Of a DNA stretch of 40,131 bases, positions 8,212 through 13,808 are shown one piece after another. How positions within the stretch are numbered: position 1 is the stretch's first letter; each line of letters begins with the position of its first letter. Made by a program: the position numbers and the translations under genes. The notes under the pieces are model-generated. The model did not search any database. It worked only from the letters and a program-made list of their open reading frames with translations, and was not told where the DNA came from. This DNA comes from a virus: positions 1-40,131 of the IMG/VR virus record IMGVR_UViG_3300044527_000242, one strand, 5' to 3'.

Positions 8212-8223
8212 TAACACGTATTA
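8212..8223. promoter_or_regulatory. Operator-like motif, copy 1
   Basis: TAACACGTATTA, related to the two TTAACACGTAA copies at 8285-8295 and 8306-8316 and lying between them and the start of the integrase block. On the minus strand it reads TAATACGTGTTA in an AT-rich stretch. It may be a repressor or activator site; part of a phage promoter is an alternative. Confidence 0.4.
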
Positions 8224-8284
8224 GATATTTTAATTTTCCTTTTTAGCTTTTCTACTTTGTGGTTTAGATTTCAGGTTAGGGCGG

Positions 8285-8316
8285 TTAACACGTAAAGTTG
8301 CGGAGTTAACACGTAA
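8285..8316. promoter_or_regulatory. Tandem operator-like motifs, copies 2 and 3
   Basis: Two exact TTAACACGTAA copies at 8285-8295 and 8306-8316, with centres 21 bases apart (two helical turns), each preceded by GCGG. This spacing would place bound dimers on the same DNA face. They lie upstream of the zinc-finger, ribbon-helix-helix and integrase genes and are candidates for the lysis/lysogeny or early-to-middle switch. Confidence 0.5.
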
Positions 8317-8499
8317 TGGATGATCATAGTGGGCGACCCCCGGGGCCCTCCTGCTCCGCCCGGGGCCCCCTCCCGGTCAACTCCCCATTCTTCCGGGGTC
8401 GATGCGGCGGGCCCGGTAAAGATGCCCGCAAGAATCGCGCGAGGATGCCCAAGGTGGGGCGATCACGGGCCCGGTAGGGTAAGGAGTGCGGGCAATAAA

Positions 8500-8532
8500 A
8501 AAGGCCCCTAGGATTTGAACCTAGGAGCCTTT
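8500..8532 (-). terminator. Strong hairpin terminator with T-loop-like loop
   Basis: A 13-base-pair stem (8500-8512 with 8520-8532, one G-T wobble) closes a seven-base loop. On the minus strand the loop reads TTCAAAT and the stem is followed by T residues, so this is a good intrinsic terminator for the GC-rich operon ending at 8556. The A/T-rich flank suggests it might work in both directions. GGTTCAAATCC at its tip matches the tRNA T-arm box B exactly, but no tRNA body surrounds it. Confidence 0.8.
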
Positions 8533-8555
8533 CCCGGTGTTCCCGGTGGGTCGGT

Positions 8556-8645
8556 TTACTTTTTCAGAGCGAAAAAGAATAGGATGAACAGGGCTAAGAG
8601 AATGCCCAGCCCGATATGGTGGTTCACCTTGTCAATGCTTTTCAT
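8556..8645 (-). CDS. 29-residue single-span membrane peptide
   Basis: A very short gene. The peptide has a polar N-terminus (MKSIDKVNHH), one hydrophobic span at about residues 11-26 rich in Leu, Ile and Phe, and a Lys-Lys end. Its ATG lies inside the last codons of the GP88 gene (14-base overlap) with GGAG upstream. It is the last gene before the terminator at 8500-8532. It may be a small envelope-acting toxin-like or holin-like peptide, but nothing beyond topology supports a role. Confidence 0.6.
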   Translation of the reverse strand: MKSIDKVNHHIGLGILLALFILFFFALKK

Positions 8646-9261
8646 AGGCGACATTCTCCGTTCCCTTGTCCCAGCACGCCCTACACGCGGCGCATTTATT
8701 CCCTTGCGCCCGGGAAGGGCACGTTGCCCCCGAGGTTGTCACGGTCGAGGTGACTAGCCCAAGGCGCCGCGCCAACTCCACCGGGGCGGGCCCATCCACC
8801 ATGTGGGCCGATAGGCGCACCGTTAGGTTTCCCGGGATGGTTCCGCCCATCTCGAGAAACTTTGAAACGATGGCATATTCCCGGGTAGGTAGCCAATGGC
8901 GCACGTCCGGGGTGAGGTTGCAAACCTTCACAATCTGCCGCAAATGCGCGACGTTCTGAAGGTCGCCCGAATCATGCCAGCGGAAAAAGCGGTTGCCTTC
9001 CGCGTTGATTAAAAACGCGATGGCCTCCGCCCATTCCGGGTGACGCATGGAGCGCAACCGTTTCGCCAGCGCGGCCCTTACTGCCGGGAACAAGTAGCGG
9101 TTCCGCAGGGCGTAGCATTTCGCGCATACGCTCCCGGCGATGGCCCGCAACTTGCTCCCGGTCTTGCAGAGGGTCGCGGGTATGGAGTAAGCAGGGCACG
9201 GCATTTTGGACGGATAGGAGAATCCGCCCCCGGTCAACTGTTCGGCTTGGGCCAGGGTCAT
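8632..9261 (-). CDS. GP88-family cysteine-rich phage protein
   Basis: A 209-aa protein starting at ATG 9261, supported by the GGAGG cassette shared with other junctions of this operon; an upstream frame from 9324 has no such support. It resembles the 'gene product 88' family known from actinobacteriophages and plasmids, whose function is unknown. The cysteines are striking: MPC, TLC, VCAKC in the first third, and CPS, KCAACRAC near the end. They could hold zinc or an iron-sulfur cluster. A LPTREYAIV segment lies between. Its stop overlaps the start of a tiny membrane peptide. Confidence 0.75.
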   Translation of the reverse strand: MTLAQAEQLTGGGFSYPSKMPCPAYSIPATLCKTGSKLRAIAGSVCAKCYALRNRYLFPAVRAALAKRLRSMRHPEWAEAIAFLINAEGNRFFRWHDSGDLQNVAHLRQIVKVCNLTPDVRHWLPTREYAIVSKFLEMGGTIPGNLTVRLSAHMVDGPAPVELARRLGLVTSTVTTSGATCPSRAQGNKCAACRACWDKGTENVAYEKH

Positions 9262-9446
9262 TTCCGGGCCTCCCCGACAATTTCCCAACCGTCGATTCCA
9301 AAGTGGGCCCATCCTTCCCGCCAATCGTCCCCGGTGTAAGGTATAAAATCGGGGCCGTGGTCCTCGTTTAGAATCGAAACAAGTTCGACAAGAGACATGG
9401 TGAAAACCTTGTCCGCTTGGGTGTCTTTTATGGTGTAGTATTGCAT
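9258..9446 (-). CDS. Small hypothetical protein ending in EARK
   Basis: A 62-aa acidic protein, probable start at ATG 9446 (MQYYTIKDTQ) since the frame further upstream is low-complexity. No strong Shine-Dalgarno is visible, but a GC-rich hairpin (9460-9490) lies directly upstream. A helix (SLVELVSILNED) is followed by a Trp-rich end (WREGWAHFGIDGWEIV). The last codons and the stop form the repeated GGAGGCCCGGAAATGA cassette that starts the GP88 gene. Confidence 0.65.
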   Translation of the reverse strand: MQYYTIKDTQADKVFTMSLVELVSILNEDHGPDFIPYTGDDWREGWAHFGIDGWEIVGEARK

Positions 9447-9459
9447 TTTTACTGGGTGA

Positions 9460-9490
9460 GCCCGGGAAACGGTTGGAACGCTCCCCGGGC
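9460..9490. promoter_or_regulatory. GC-rich hairpin before small gene
   Basis: Inverted repeat GCCCGGG at 9460-9466 and CCCGGGC at 9484-9490 with a 17-base spacer, just 14 bases before the ATG at 9446. It could attenuate transcription or mask translation of the downstream genes. Similar GGGCCCGGG-type sequences recur in the non-coding parts of this island. Confidence 0.45.
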
Positions 9491-9531
9491 CCTTGTTGGT
9501 GTGGTGTGGTGTGCTTTCCTTGTTGGTGAGT

Positions 9532-10425
9532 TTAGCTAGCGAGGGCGAGCTCCCGGGCGGTCGTGTGGATGTCCGCGTCACCCTGTTTGCAGGCCGCGTG
9601 GAGCTCGCCGAGACGGCCCCGGTTGGCGGTTTCAGCTATATTCCAGAGAGTCCGATTGAGGCGGATGCTGGCATCAATGTTGCGAAGGGCCCGGATACCC
9701 CGGCGAGCCCATCCCACCGTTCCCGAGGTGAAACTCTCCTGTGCCCGGTTGAAGGTGCGCCATAGGTCGCGGCCCTCGTCTTCCCGGCGGCGGGTGATGT
9801 GGGCGGCGGTTTCGGTGAAGTAGGAGCGGCGCAGGGCCTCAGCCTTACCCCACCGGGCGATTCCGGCGAGGTCAAAGAATTGGCCGTGTTCGGCGGTCTC
9901 GAGCTCCCGGGCCATCCAAGCGGTGACAGACTGATCCAAGCGCGGCAGGGCCTCGCGGATAGCTTGGGCCCCCTCGAGGATGCGAGCAGACAACTCGCCC
10001 CGGTCGCCTACGTGGCGCACGCGGATGGCGGTTGCCGTGGCCCCAATGACAACTCCGTTTGAGCACGCGAACCTGTAAAGGCCCGCGAGCAGGGTGAACG
10101 CGGCGGTGCCGTCGTTCGCGTTCCGCAGAATGATTTGCGGCTTATACTCCCCGCCCCGGTTGATAAAGTCCGGGTGATCCAGCCTCAGAGCGTGGGCGAT
10201 GTAGGGCGCACGTTCCGGGGTGCGATGGCGGCGAGCGGTGATGGAATCAATTTGATACCCCGCCTCTGCGAGCGGTTGCAGGGCGTCCGCCGTGCTGATC
10301 CCGGCAAACCGGGCCGACGTGGTGCCGCTGAATCCCTCCCGGGTGGCGAGGTAAGGCCGCTCCTCAAAAAAGCGGCGCATGGTCTCCATAGTGGCGTTGC
10401 TGATGGTGTCGTTGTGTGTGTTCAT
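9532..10425 (-). CDS. DUF932 family protein
   Basis: A 297-aa protein of the DUF932 phage/plasmid-like family (unknown biochemical role, common on plasmids and phages). Supporting features are the RFACSNGVVIG segment near residue 115-125, the RVRHVGD segment, and the C-terminal LWRTFNRAQESFTSG (about residue 220), all typical of the family. AAAGGAG lies about 15 bases upstream of the ATG. It is the largest gene of the GC-rich operon. Neighbouring tiny membrane proteins and GP88 suggest an accessory or host-takeover module rather than virion structure. Confidence 0.8.
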   Translation of the reverse strand: MNTHNDTISNATMETMRRFFEERPYLATREGFSGTTSARFAGISTADALQPLAEAGYQIDSITARRHRTPERAPYIAHALRLDHPDFINRGGEYKPQIILRNANDGTAAFTLLAGLYRFACSNGVVIGATATAIRVRHVGDRGELSARILEGAQAIREALPRLDQSVTAWMARELETAEHGQFFDLAGIARWGKAEALRRSYFTETAAHITRRREDEGRDLWRTFNRAQESFTSGTVGWARRGIRALRNIDASIRLNRTLWNIAETANRGRLGELHAACKQGDADIHTTARELALAS

Positions 10426-10448
10426 AGTGTGTAGTGTGGTTACTCCTT

Positions 10449-10547
10449 TTATTTTCTGTTTATGGTGCCCGCGAGAATCCCGAGAAGGATTCCCGAGGCG
10501 AAGACTGTCCCGATAGCTAAGGCGAGGTCGGCGGGTTCAATGATCAT
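10449..10547 (-). CDS. 32-residue membrane peptide
   Basis: Short gene whose ATG overlaps the previous stop (ATGA) and which is preceded by the repeated GGAGG cassette. The peptide starts MIIEPADLALAIG, has a hydrophobic glycine-rich span at about residues 8-28, and ends in NRK. A single membrane span with Lys/Arg at the C-terminus is predicted. Function unknown; it is one of three such peptides in this operon. Confidence 0.6.
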   Translation of the reverse strand: MIIEPADLALAIGTVFASGILLGILAGTINRK

Positions 10548-10741
10548 TTCCGGGCCTCCTCTAGCGGGGTCGAGGTGACGTTTAGAAGACGCCCGCTCTC
10601 GTCCGTCCAGTAGGAAACGGCATACTGCCGCCCCTCAGGGCATAGGAGGATTTCCCCCCGGGTGATCCGGGGCCCTTGGCTATCCGCCCGGTGTAAAACG
10701 TCAAACTTCTTTAGGATTTTCCAGCCCCCTGAAAAGCTCAT
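10544..10741 (-). CDS. Small hypothetical protein ending in EARK
   Basis: A 65-aa protein, probably a small beta-rich domain (RGEILLCPEGRQYAVSYW, then ESGRLLNVTSTP). Both its start and its stop are ATGA junctions carrying the same 16-base cassette, so expression is coupled to both neighbours. No family recognised. Confidence 0.65.
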   Translation of the reverse strand: MSFSGGWKILKKFDVLHRADSQGPRITRGEILLCPEGRQYAVSYWTDESGRLLNVTSTPLEEARK

Positions 10742-10833
10742 TTCCGGGCCTCCGCTAGCCTCTCGAGGGCCACTAGGGCCCCCGCGAGGGTGAGAAGAGC
10801 GACAAGGGCGGCGCGAGTCTGTGCCGGGGTCAT
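10738..10833 (-). CDS. 31-residue membrane peptide
   Basis: Short gene with AGGAG nine bases upstream of ATG 10833; the start overlaps the previous stop (ATGA). The peptide (MTPAQTRAALVALLTLAG and onwards) has a hydrophobic Ala/Leu span at about residues 7-23 and ends AEARK in the repeated cassette. One membrane span is predicted. Function unknown. Confidence 0.6.
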   Translation of the reverse strand: MTPAQTRAALVALLTLAGALVALERLAEARK

Positions 10834-11072
10834 CGGCTCATCTCCTGAACGTGGGCCTCTCGGGCCTCGCGTTTAAGGATGGCAATTTCGTCTTGAAAGT
10901 TGGCGATTTCAAAAAGCCGCTTGGCGAGCGGGTGGTCGTGGTCGCCCTTTCCGATAAGGCCCGACAAGGTCGCGCTTCGCTTCTCTAAAAGCTTTTCGAC
11001 GCGCTCGAGGGCTCGAATTTCACCGTGAAAGATCATCATACGATTGTTTGCGAGCTCTTCGGTTGCGGTCAT
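10830..11072 (-). CDS. Small helical coiled-coil protein
   Basis: An 80-aa protein starting at ATG 11072 (MTATEELANN), four bases overlapping the previous stop and preceded by GGAGG. It is almost wholly charged helix (EIRALERVEKLLEKRSATL, then FQDEIAILKREAREAHV), probably a helical hairpin or dimeric coiled coil. No family recognised. Confidence 0.65.
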   Translation of the reverse strand: MTATEELANNRMMIFHGEIRALERVEKLLEKRSATLSGLIGKGDHDHPLAKRLFEIANFQDEIAILKREAREAHVQEMSR

Positions 11073-11395
11073 TTCTGAATCCTCCCGGTGCGCGAGTTGT
11101 AGTAGAGGCAATTCCGGCCCTCGAGGCGGTTCAATGTCTGCTCAATCTGCTGGCGCATCTTTTCGACGTCCCGGGCGATTTGGGAGAGTTGGTCGGCTTT
11201 CAGGTCGAGCATCGCGTGAAGGTCGCGCAACTCAACGAAAGCCTCCTCAGCGGTGAATTGAAGCGCGGTGATCACTTGGGCCGGGTCAATCTCCGGGGCG
11301 GTGGTGGTGTCCTGTTCGCTTGCGGCGATAATGTCCGCGAGCGTCTTGATAGCTTGGGCCGTATCAATTTCGGCACGTGGTGTGGTGTGTTCCAT
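11069..11395 (-). CDS. Coiled-coil protein, first gene of the GC-rich operon
   Basis: A 108-aa protein. Residues 1-40 are Thr/Ala-rich. Residues about 50-95 form a long heptad-patterned helix (FVELRDLHAMLDLKADQLSQ and beyond), ending in a short basic tail. It is the first gene of the operon after the repeat-rich non-coding tract. No clear Shine-Dalgarno precedes the ATG, and the first codons are CA-rich. Function unknown. Confidence 0.65.
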   Translation of the reverse strand: MEHTTPRAEIDTAQAIKTLADIIAASEQDTTTAPEIDPAQVITALQFTAEEAFVELRDLHAMLDLKADQLSQIARDVEKMRQQIEQTLNRLEGRNCLYYNSRTGRIQK

Positions 11396-11460
11396 AGGGC
11401 GAGCCTAAGCGGGCCCGGGATGGTCTCAATCTATTTTGCGCGTTGTCGCGGTGTTAGCAG

Positions 11461-11647
11461 GGCCGCTTATGGCGGGATTAGGTCGGCTTATCATAGTCAA
11501 TAGGCGGGCCCGGGACGGCGTTAGGGCGGCTTAGGGCTATAACCCCGGGAAGGGCGCGGGCGGCTTAAAGGGTGCGCCGCGAGCGTGCCCTAGGTCGGCT
11601 TAGGGTGTGCTTAGGCTATAACCCCGGGATGGTGTGAGGGCGGCTGA
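11461..11647. repeat. Decameric repeat array (GGNCGGCTTA)
   Basis: Copies of GGNCGGCTTA or close variants on the plus strand at 11481-11490, 11524-11533, 11558-11567, 11593-11602 and 11638-11647 (last with one change), plus a GGCCGCTTA at 11461-11469. Two further units, TTAGGGCTATAACCCCGGGA (11531-11550) and TTAGGCTATAACCCCGGGA (11611-11629), are interleaved 80 bases apart. Such an array may bind an origin protein, the terminase, or a regulator. Confidence 0.6.
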
Positions 11648-11902
11648 TGGTGTGGGCATCGCAAACCGCGCAACTAGGGATTAAAAATTCAAGGTCGAAA
11701 AAGTCGGTTGTGGTCGCGCTCGGGGCCGATAGGAGGGCGGGCAATCTCCGCCGCGACGCCGACGACAAGCGAAAAAGCGCGGACGCGTAGGGCGATAGAT
11801 TCCTAGTCTGTAGGCTGAGACGACGAGTCAACGGCTTAGGCGGTCGGTGTGGCGCGAGCGGTGGCGCGGTCGGTGTCATAGTGGGCCCGGGGCGGCGTCG
11901 AT

Positions 11903-11928
11903 CCCGGCTTTTCGCGGTCGGAGCCGGG
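11903..11928. promoter_or_regulatory. GC-rich hairpin
   Basis: CCCGGCT at 11903-11909 pairs with AGCCGGG at 11922-11928 around a 12-base loop, about 30 bases downstream (minus strand) of the candidate promoter. It may be an attenuator, a processing site or part of a packaging signal. Confidence 0.4.
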
Positions 11929-11957
11929 GGTATGGGGGGATCGCGGAAATCGCCACC

Positions 11958-11986
11958 GTTATATACCCCTTCGAAATTTTCTACAA
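11958..11986 (-). promoter_or_regulatory. Candidate sigma70-type early promoter
   Basis: On the minus strand TTGTAG (-35, 11981-11986, 3 of 6 consensus bases) is followed after 17 bases by TATAAC (-10, 11958-11963, 5 of 6). It lies in an AT-rich pocket inside a GC-rich tract and reads toward the operon starting at 11395. T7-like phages need host-type promoters upstream of their first genes, so the place is right, but the -35 match is weak. Confidence 0.4.
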
Positions 11987-12017
11987 AAATTTAGGGACCC
12001 CCTTACAAAGCTACTGA

Positions 12018-12042
12018 CCTACTAGGGGTCGAACCTAATAGG
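12018..12042 (-). other. T-loop-like hairpin, tRNA T-arm mimic or att-site candidate
   Basis: A nine-pair stem (12018-12026 with 12034-12042, one G-T wobble) with a seven-base loop. On the minus strand the loop reads TTCGACC within GGTTCGACCCC, matching the tRNA T-arm consensus GGTTCRANYCC at nearly all positions. No complementary acceptor or D/anticodon arms were found at the right distance, so it is not a complete tRNA. It may be a tRNA 3'-part carried as attP, or simply a hairpin. Confidence 0.4.
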
Positions 12043-12108
12043 CCAGCGGAGGAACACACACACATAGGAAGAGGGCAACCGAAAGCCTTCTTCGTATATC
12101 CCGTCTTA

Positions 12109-12399
12109 TTATGAGGGGTAATTGATCCCGGTCCTGTCTGAAGAGCCCCCTGAGGACCCCCCAAAGCTATCCGGGGAAATAACCAAGCTGGCCCTATTCC
12201 TGACAGAGCGACCACGAGGGGCACGCCTCGGGGAACTAGGAGCTGGCTGAGAAACCTTGCCCTGCTCTTGCACAGGGGCGGCAGAGGGAGCGGAAGGGGC
12301 CAAAGCCAAAGCCTGTTTAGCGGCCATGTCTTCCTTAGCTTTTGCCTCAGCTTTCATCCTGACAGGCATCAGCCCTGAACCTACAAAGGAGCTACACAT
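12109..12399 (-). CDS. Small Ala/Pro/Ser-rich protein with gp7.3-like ends
   Basis: A 96-aa protein starting MCSS, with a middle rich in Ala, Pro and Ser and an end reading RNRASLVISPDSFG and then TGINYPS. A Met-Cys start and a C-terminal basic/Leu/hydrophobic motif followed by Gly-Ile/Leu-Asn resemble T7 gp6.7 and gp7.3 (small virion proteins), and also the window's own protein at 36281-36511. It stands alone between two structured non-coding tracts. There is no convincing Shine-Dalgarno, so existence is likely but not certain. Confidence 0.5.
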   Translation of the reverse strand: MCSSFVGSGLMPVRMKAEAKAKEDMAAKQALALAPSAPSAAPVQEQGKVSQPAPSSPRRAPRGRSVRNRASLVISPDSFGGSSGGSSDRTGINYPS

Positions 12400-12800
12400 A
12401 TCAAAGGTGGATAGATAATGGTGGATAATAAGTCAATCAACTTCTGACTTACCAAAGGTCAACCAAAAGCCTACCTTGTACCAAGGATTGTTTTGCGGGG
12501 CTTTGCTTTATCTACAGCCTACCAATTTCACCATCCACCAAGTGATATGCCTTTGACCCTCCTTCGGCTGTCGCCTCAGTCGGGTTCCATCCGAACTGTC
12601 TCAATGTTGTCTAATTTTAACTCCTGTACCTTTAAGATATGTATTATCTTATAGGGGTTCTAAGCAACCAGTTCCCATAAAGCGAACTGTAACTTAGGTA
12701 AAAGCTGAAGGATTGATTTTACCAATTTGGAGTCGTTTTTGTCGAGCTTTTTCTTTCAGACTTGCTCTAACTCAATCCCAATCAATCAAATAATTTTTCT
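12400..12800. other. Densely structured non-coding tract
   Basis: About 400 bases with no credible gene between the muramidase stop and the small gene at 12109-12399. It is AT-richer than the island and contains at least seven perfect inverted repeats: 12419-12426/12533-12540, 12429-12435/12445-12451, 12466-12471/12499-12504, 12474-12478/12482-12486, 12563-12567/12591-12595, 12633-12639/12645-12651, 12669-12674/12684-12689 and 12697-12703/12717-12723. It may be a 3' untranslated region with processing signals, a non-coding RNA or part of the genome end. Confidence 0.55.
12419..12540 (-). ncRNA. Candidate structured RNA of about 122 nt
   Basis: On the minus strand an eight-base-pair closing stem (TGGTGGAT with ATCCACCA), extendable inward with wobbles to about 13 pairs, encloses two nested arms. 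One arm pairs AAAGCC with GGCTTT and contains the hairpin CCTTG-GTA-CAAGG. The other is TAAGTCA/TGACTTA with a nine-base loop. TGGTGAAATTGGTAG near the 5' end resembles a tRNA-Leu D-arm, but the rest does not fit a tRNA. No known RNA family is recognised. Confidence 0.35.
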
Positions 12801-13808
12801 TTAAGGCTTTCTCATTGCCACCTGAACAGGAGGCGTCGTAATTGGCTGGGACATAGCAACAAACTCATTGCGTTCGCGGTCGTACCTATTGATCAGTCCT
12901 TTGCCGAACAAATCCCACCAATTACCTGTGACGGTTCGCCCGTTGATCACAACGGAATCTGTTTTATTGCCGTAGACTTGCTTGTCGTACTGCTCACGAA
13001 CCATGCGGAGTCTGTCTTGAAATTCGGTCGGGGACATGGAGTTAATTGCGTTAACCGTTTCGTTGGACAGCTTGCCCGATTTGGTGATAGGGGCCCCGGC
13101 AACGGAGTTAAGGATAGCCTGAGCTCCGCCTTCGCCTCTCATGTGAGCGATGGACAAAACGGCCCCCTGTACGCCGGGGTCGGTAAACTTATCGGCCCCT
13201 ACGGTTTTAGCCCGTTGCCTGAGAAGGGTGCCCACAAGCTCTCGGGTTTGGGCGGAGTCCACCCCGTACTGCTTGACGGTGGTTTGGATTTTGCCAAAGG
13301 CGGGGTGGTCGGCCCGGAAGCCAAAGTACTCCCGCTTGCCTGATTGCACGGCGGTCTTACCTTCGCTTTTCATCACGCGGTCGATCACGGTAGAGGCAAT
13401 GCCCATCTCTCCCTCAACGGCCCGTGGAGTGCCCGGGGGCTTTGGAATGGTCTGGTTGGAGGGCGCCGGGGCTTGGGTAGGGGCGTTGGTCTGTCTCATG
13501 TTGTCCTTCAGGTCCACCCGAACGGTGGCTTGGTTGGTGCCCGAGGGGGCTACGGATAGACGAGGTGAGGGGAGATTGAGAGAGCTCAAATCAAGCATCA
13601 ATTCCCCGTTAGTTAAAGTTGGTGCTGAAACAGGCGCATTAGTGGCCTGATTTGAAGCAGAAATGGCGCTAGAAGGGGCGTTTGTGGGCGACCCGCTGTC
13701 CTCACCCTCCGAAACGCCAAAAGCCCCTACAACGGGCTTTAATCGCTTAGGGGGCACAACAAAAGAGTCTCTAGGGGATTGGAAAAGGGTGTATCTGTTG
13801 GTACTCAT
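12801..13808 (-). CDS. Probable peptidoglycan hydrolase (muramidase-like endolysin)
   Basis: A 335-aa protein. Residues 1-135 are low-complexity, with repeated NAP-x-x-AP patterns, probably a linker or virion anchor. From about 140 it resembles GH108-type phage muramidases: VIDRVMKSEGK with candidate catalytic Glu149, then an AQAILNS and SGKLSNETVNAINSM region like the lysozyme 'xxGxxxxxTxxAL' motif, and a late NWWDLFGKGLINRYDRE. Its start overlaps the large terminase stop (ATGA), a usual place for late lysis genes. It could be a virion-associated lysin instead of the free endolysin. Confidence 0.5.
   Translation of the reverse strand: MSTNRYTLFQSPRDSFVVPPKRLKPVVGAFGVSEGEDSGSPTNAPSSAISASNQATNAPVSAPTLTNGELMLDLSSLNLPSPRLSVAPSGTNQATVRVDLKDNMRQTNAPTQAPAPSNQTIPKPPGTPRAVEGEMGIASTVIDRVMKSEGKTAVQSGKREYFGFRADHPAFGKIQTTVKQYGVDSAQTRELVGTLLRQRAKTVGADKFTDPGVQGAVLSIAHMRGEGGAQAILNSVAGAPITKSGKLSNETVNAINSMSPTEFQDRLRMVREQYDKQVYGNKTDSVVINGRTVTGNWWDLFGKGLINRYDRERNEFVAMSQPITTPPVQVAMRKP

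Larger units (their letters stand above)
8158..8499. other. Non-coding tract between the GC-rich operon and the integrase block
   Basis: About 340 bases without a credible gene. It has two compositions. From 8158 to about 8325 it is AT-rich and holds three copies of a TTAACACGTAA-like motif, so it is the probable control region of the integrase block. From about 8326 to 8499 it is very GC-rich, with repeated GGGCCCGGTA (8409-8418 and 8468-8477) and two GATGCCC copies. The change of composition at about 8325 marks the edge of the GC-rich island. Confidence 0.6.
11396..12108. other. Non-coding control or end region with repeats
   Basis: About 710 bases without a credible gene. It holds a decameric repeat array (11461-11647), twin TTAGG(G)CTATAACCCCGGGA copies at 11531-11550 and 11611-11629, a GC-rich hairpin (11903-11928), a possible host promoter reading into the operon (11958-11986) with an AAATTTT/AAAATTT inverted repeat (11974-11992), and a T-loop-like hairpin (12018-12042). 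Its position between the last late gene and the first early gene is where a T7-like phage would have its physical ends and pac or concatemer-junction signals. Confidence 0.55.

Noticed and set aside
8500-8532. tRNA gene suggested by the exact box B GGTTCAAATCC
   Set aside because: The flanking sequence pairs directly as a 13-bp hairpin followed by T residues, so an intrinsic terminator explains it, and no D or anticodon arm exists.
11616-11879. 87-codon minus-strand open frame in the repeat-rich tract
   Set aside because: The product is low-complexity Pro/Ser/Arg-rich, starts without a ribosome binding site and overlaps the decamer array. GC-rich DNA often gives such frames by chance.
12519-12533. 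tRNA-Leu D-arm-like sequence (TGGTGAAATTGGTAG on the minus strand)
   Set aside because: D-stem pairing fails and no T-arm or anticodon arm follows at tRNA distance; the matching acceptor-like repeat is 122 nt away. Kept only as part of the structured RNA candidate.
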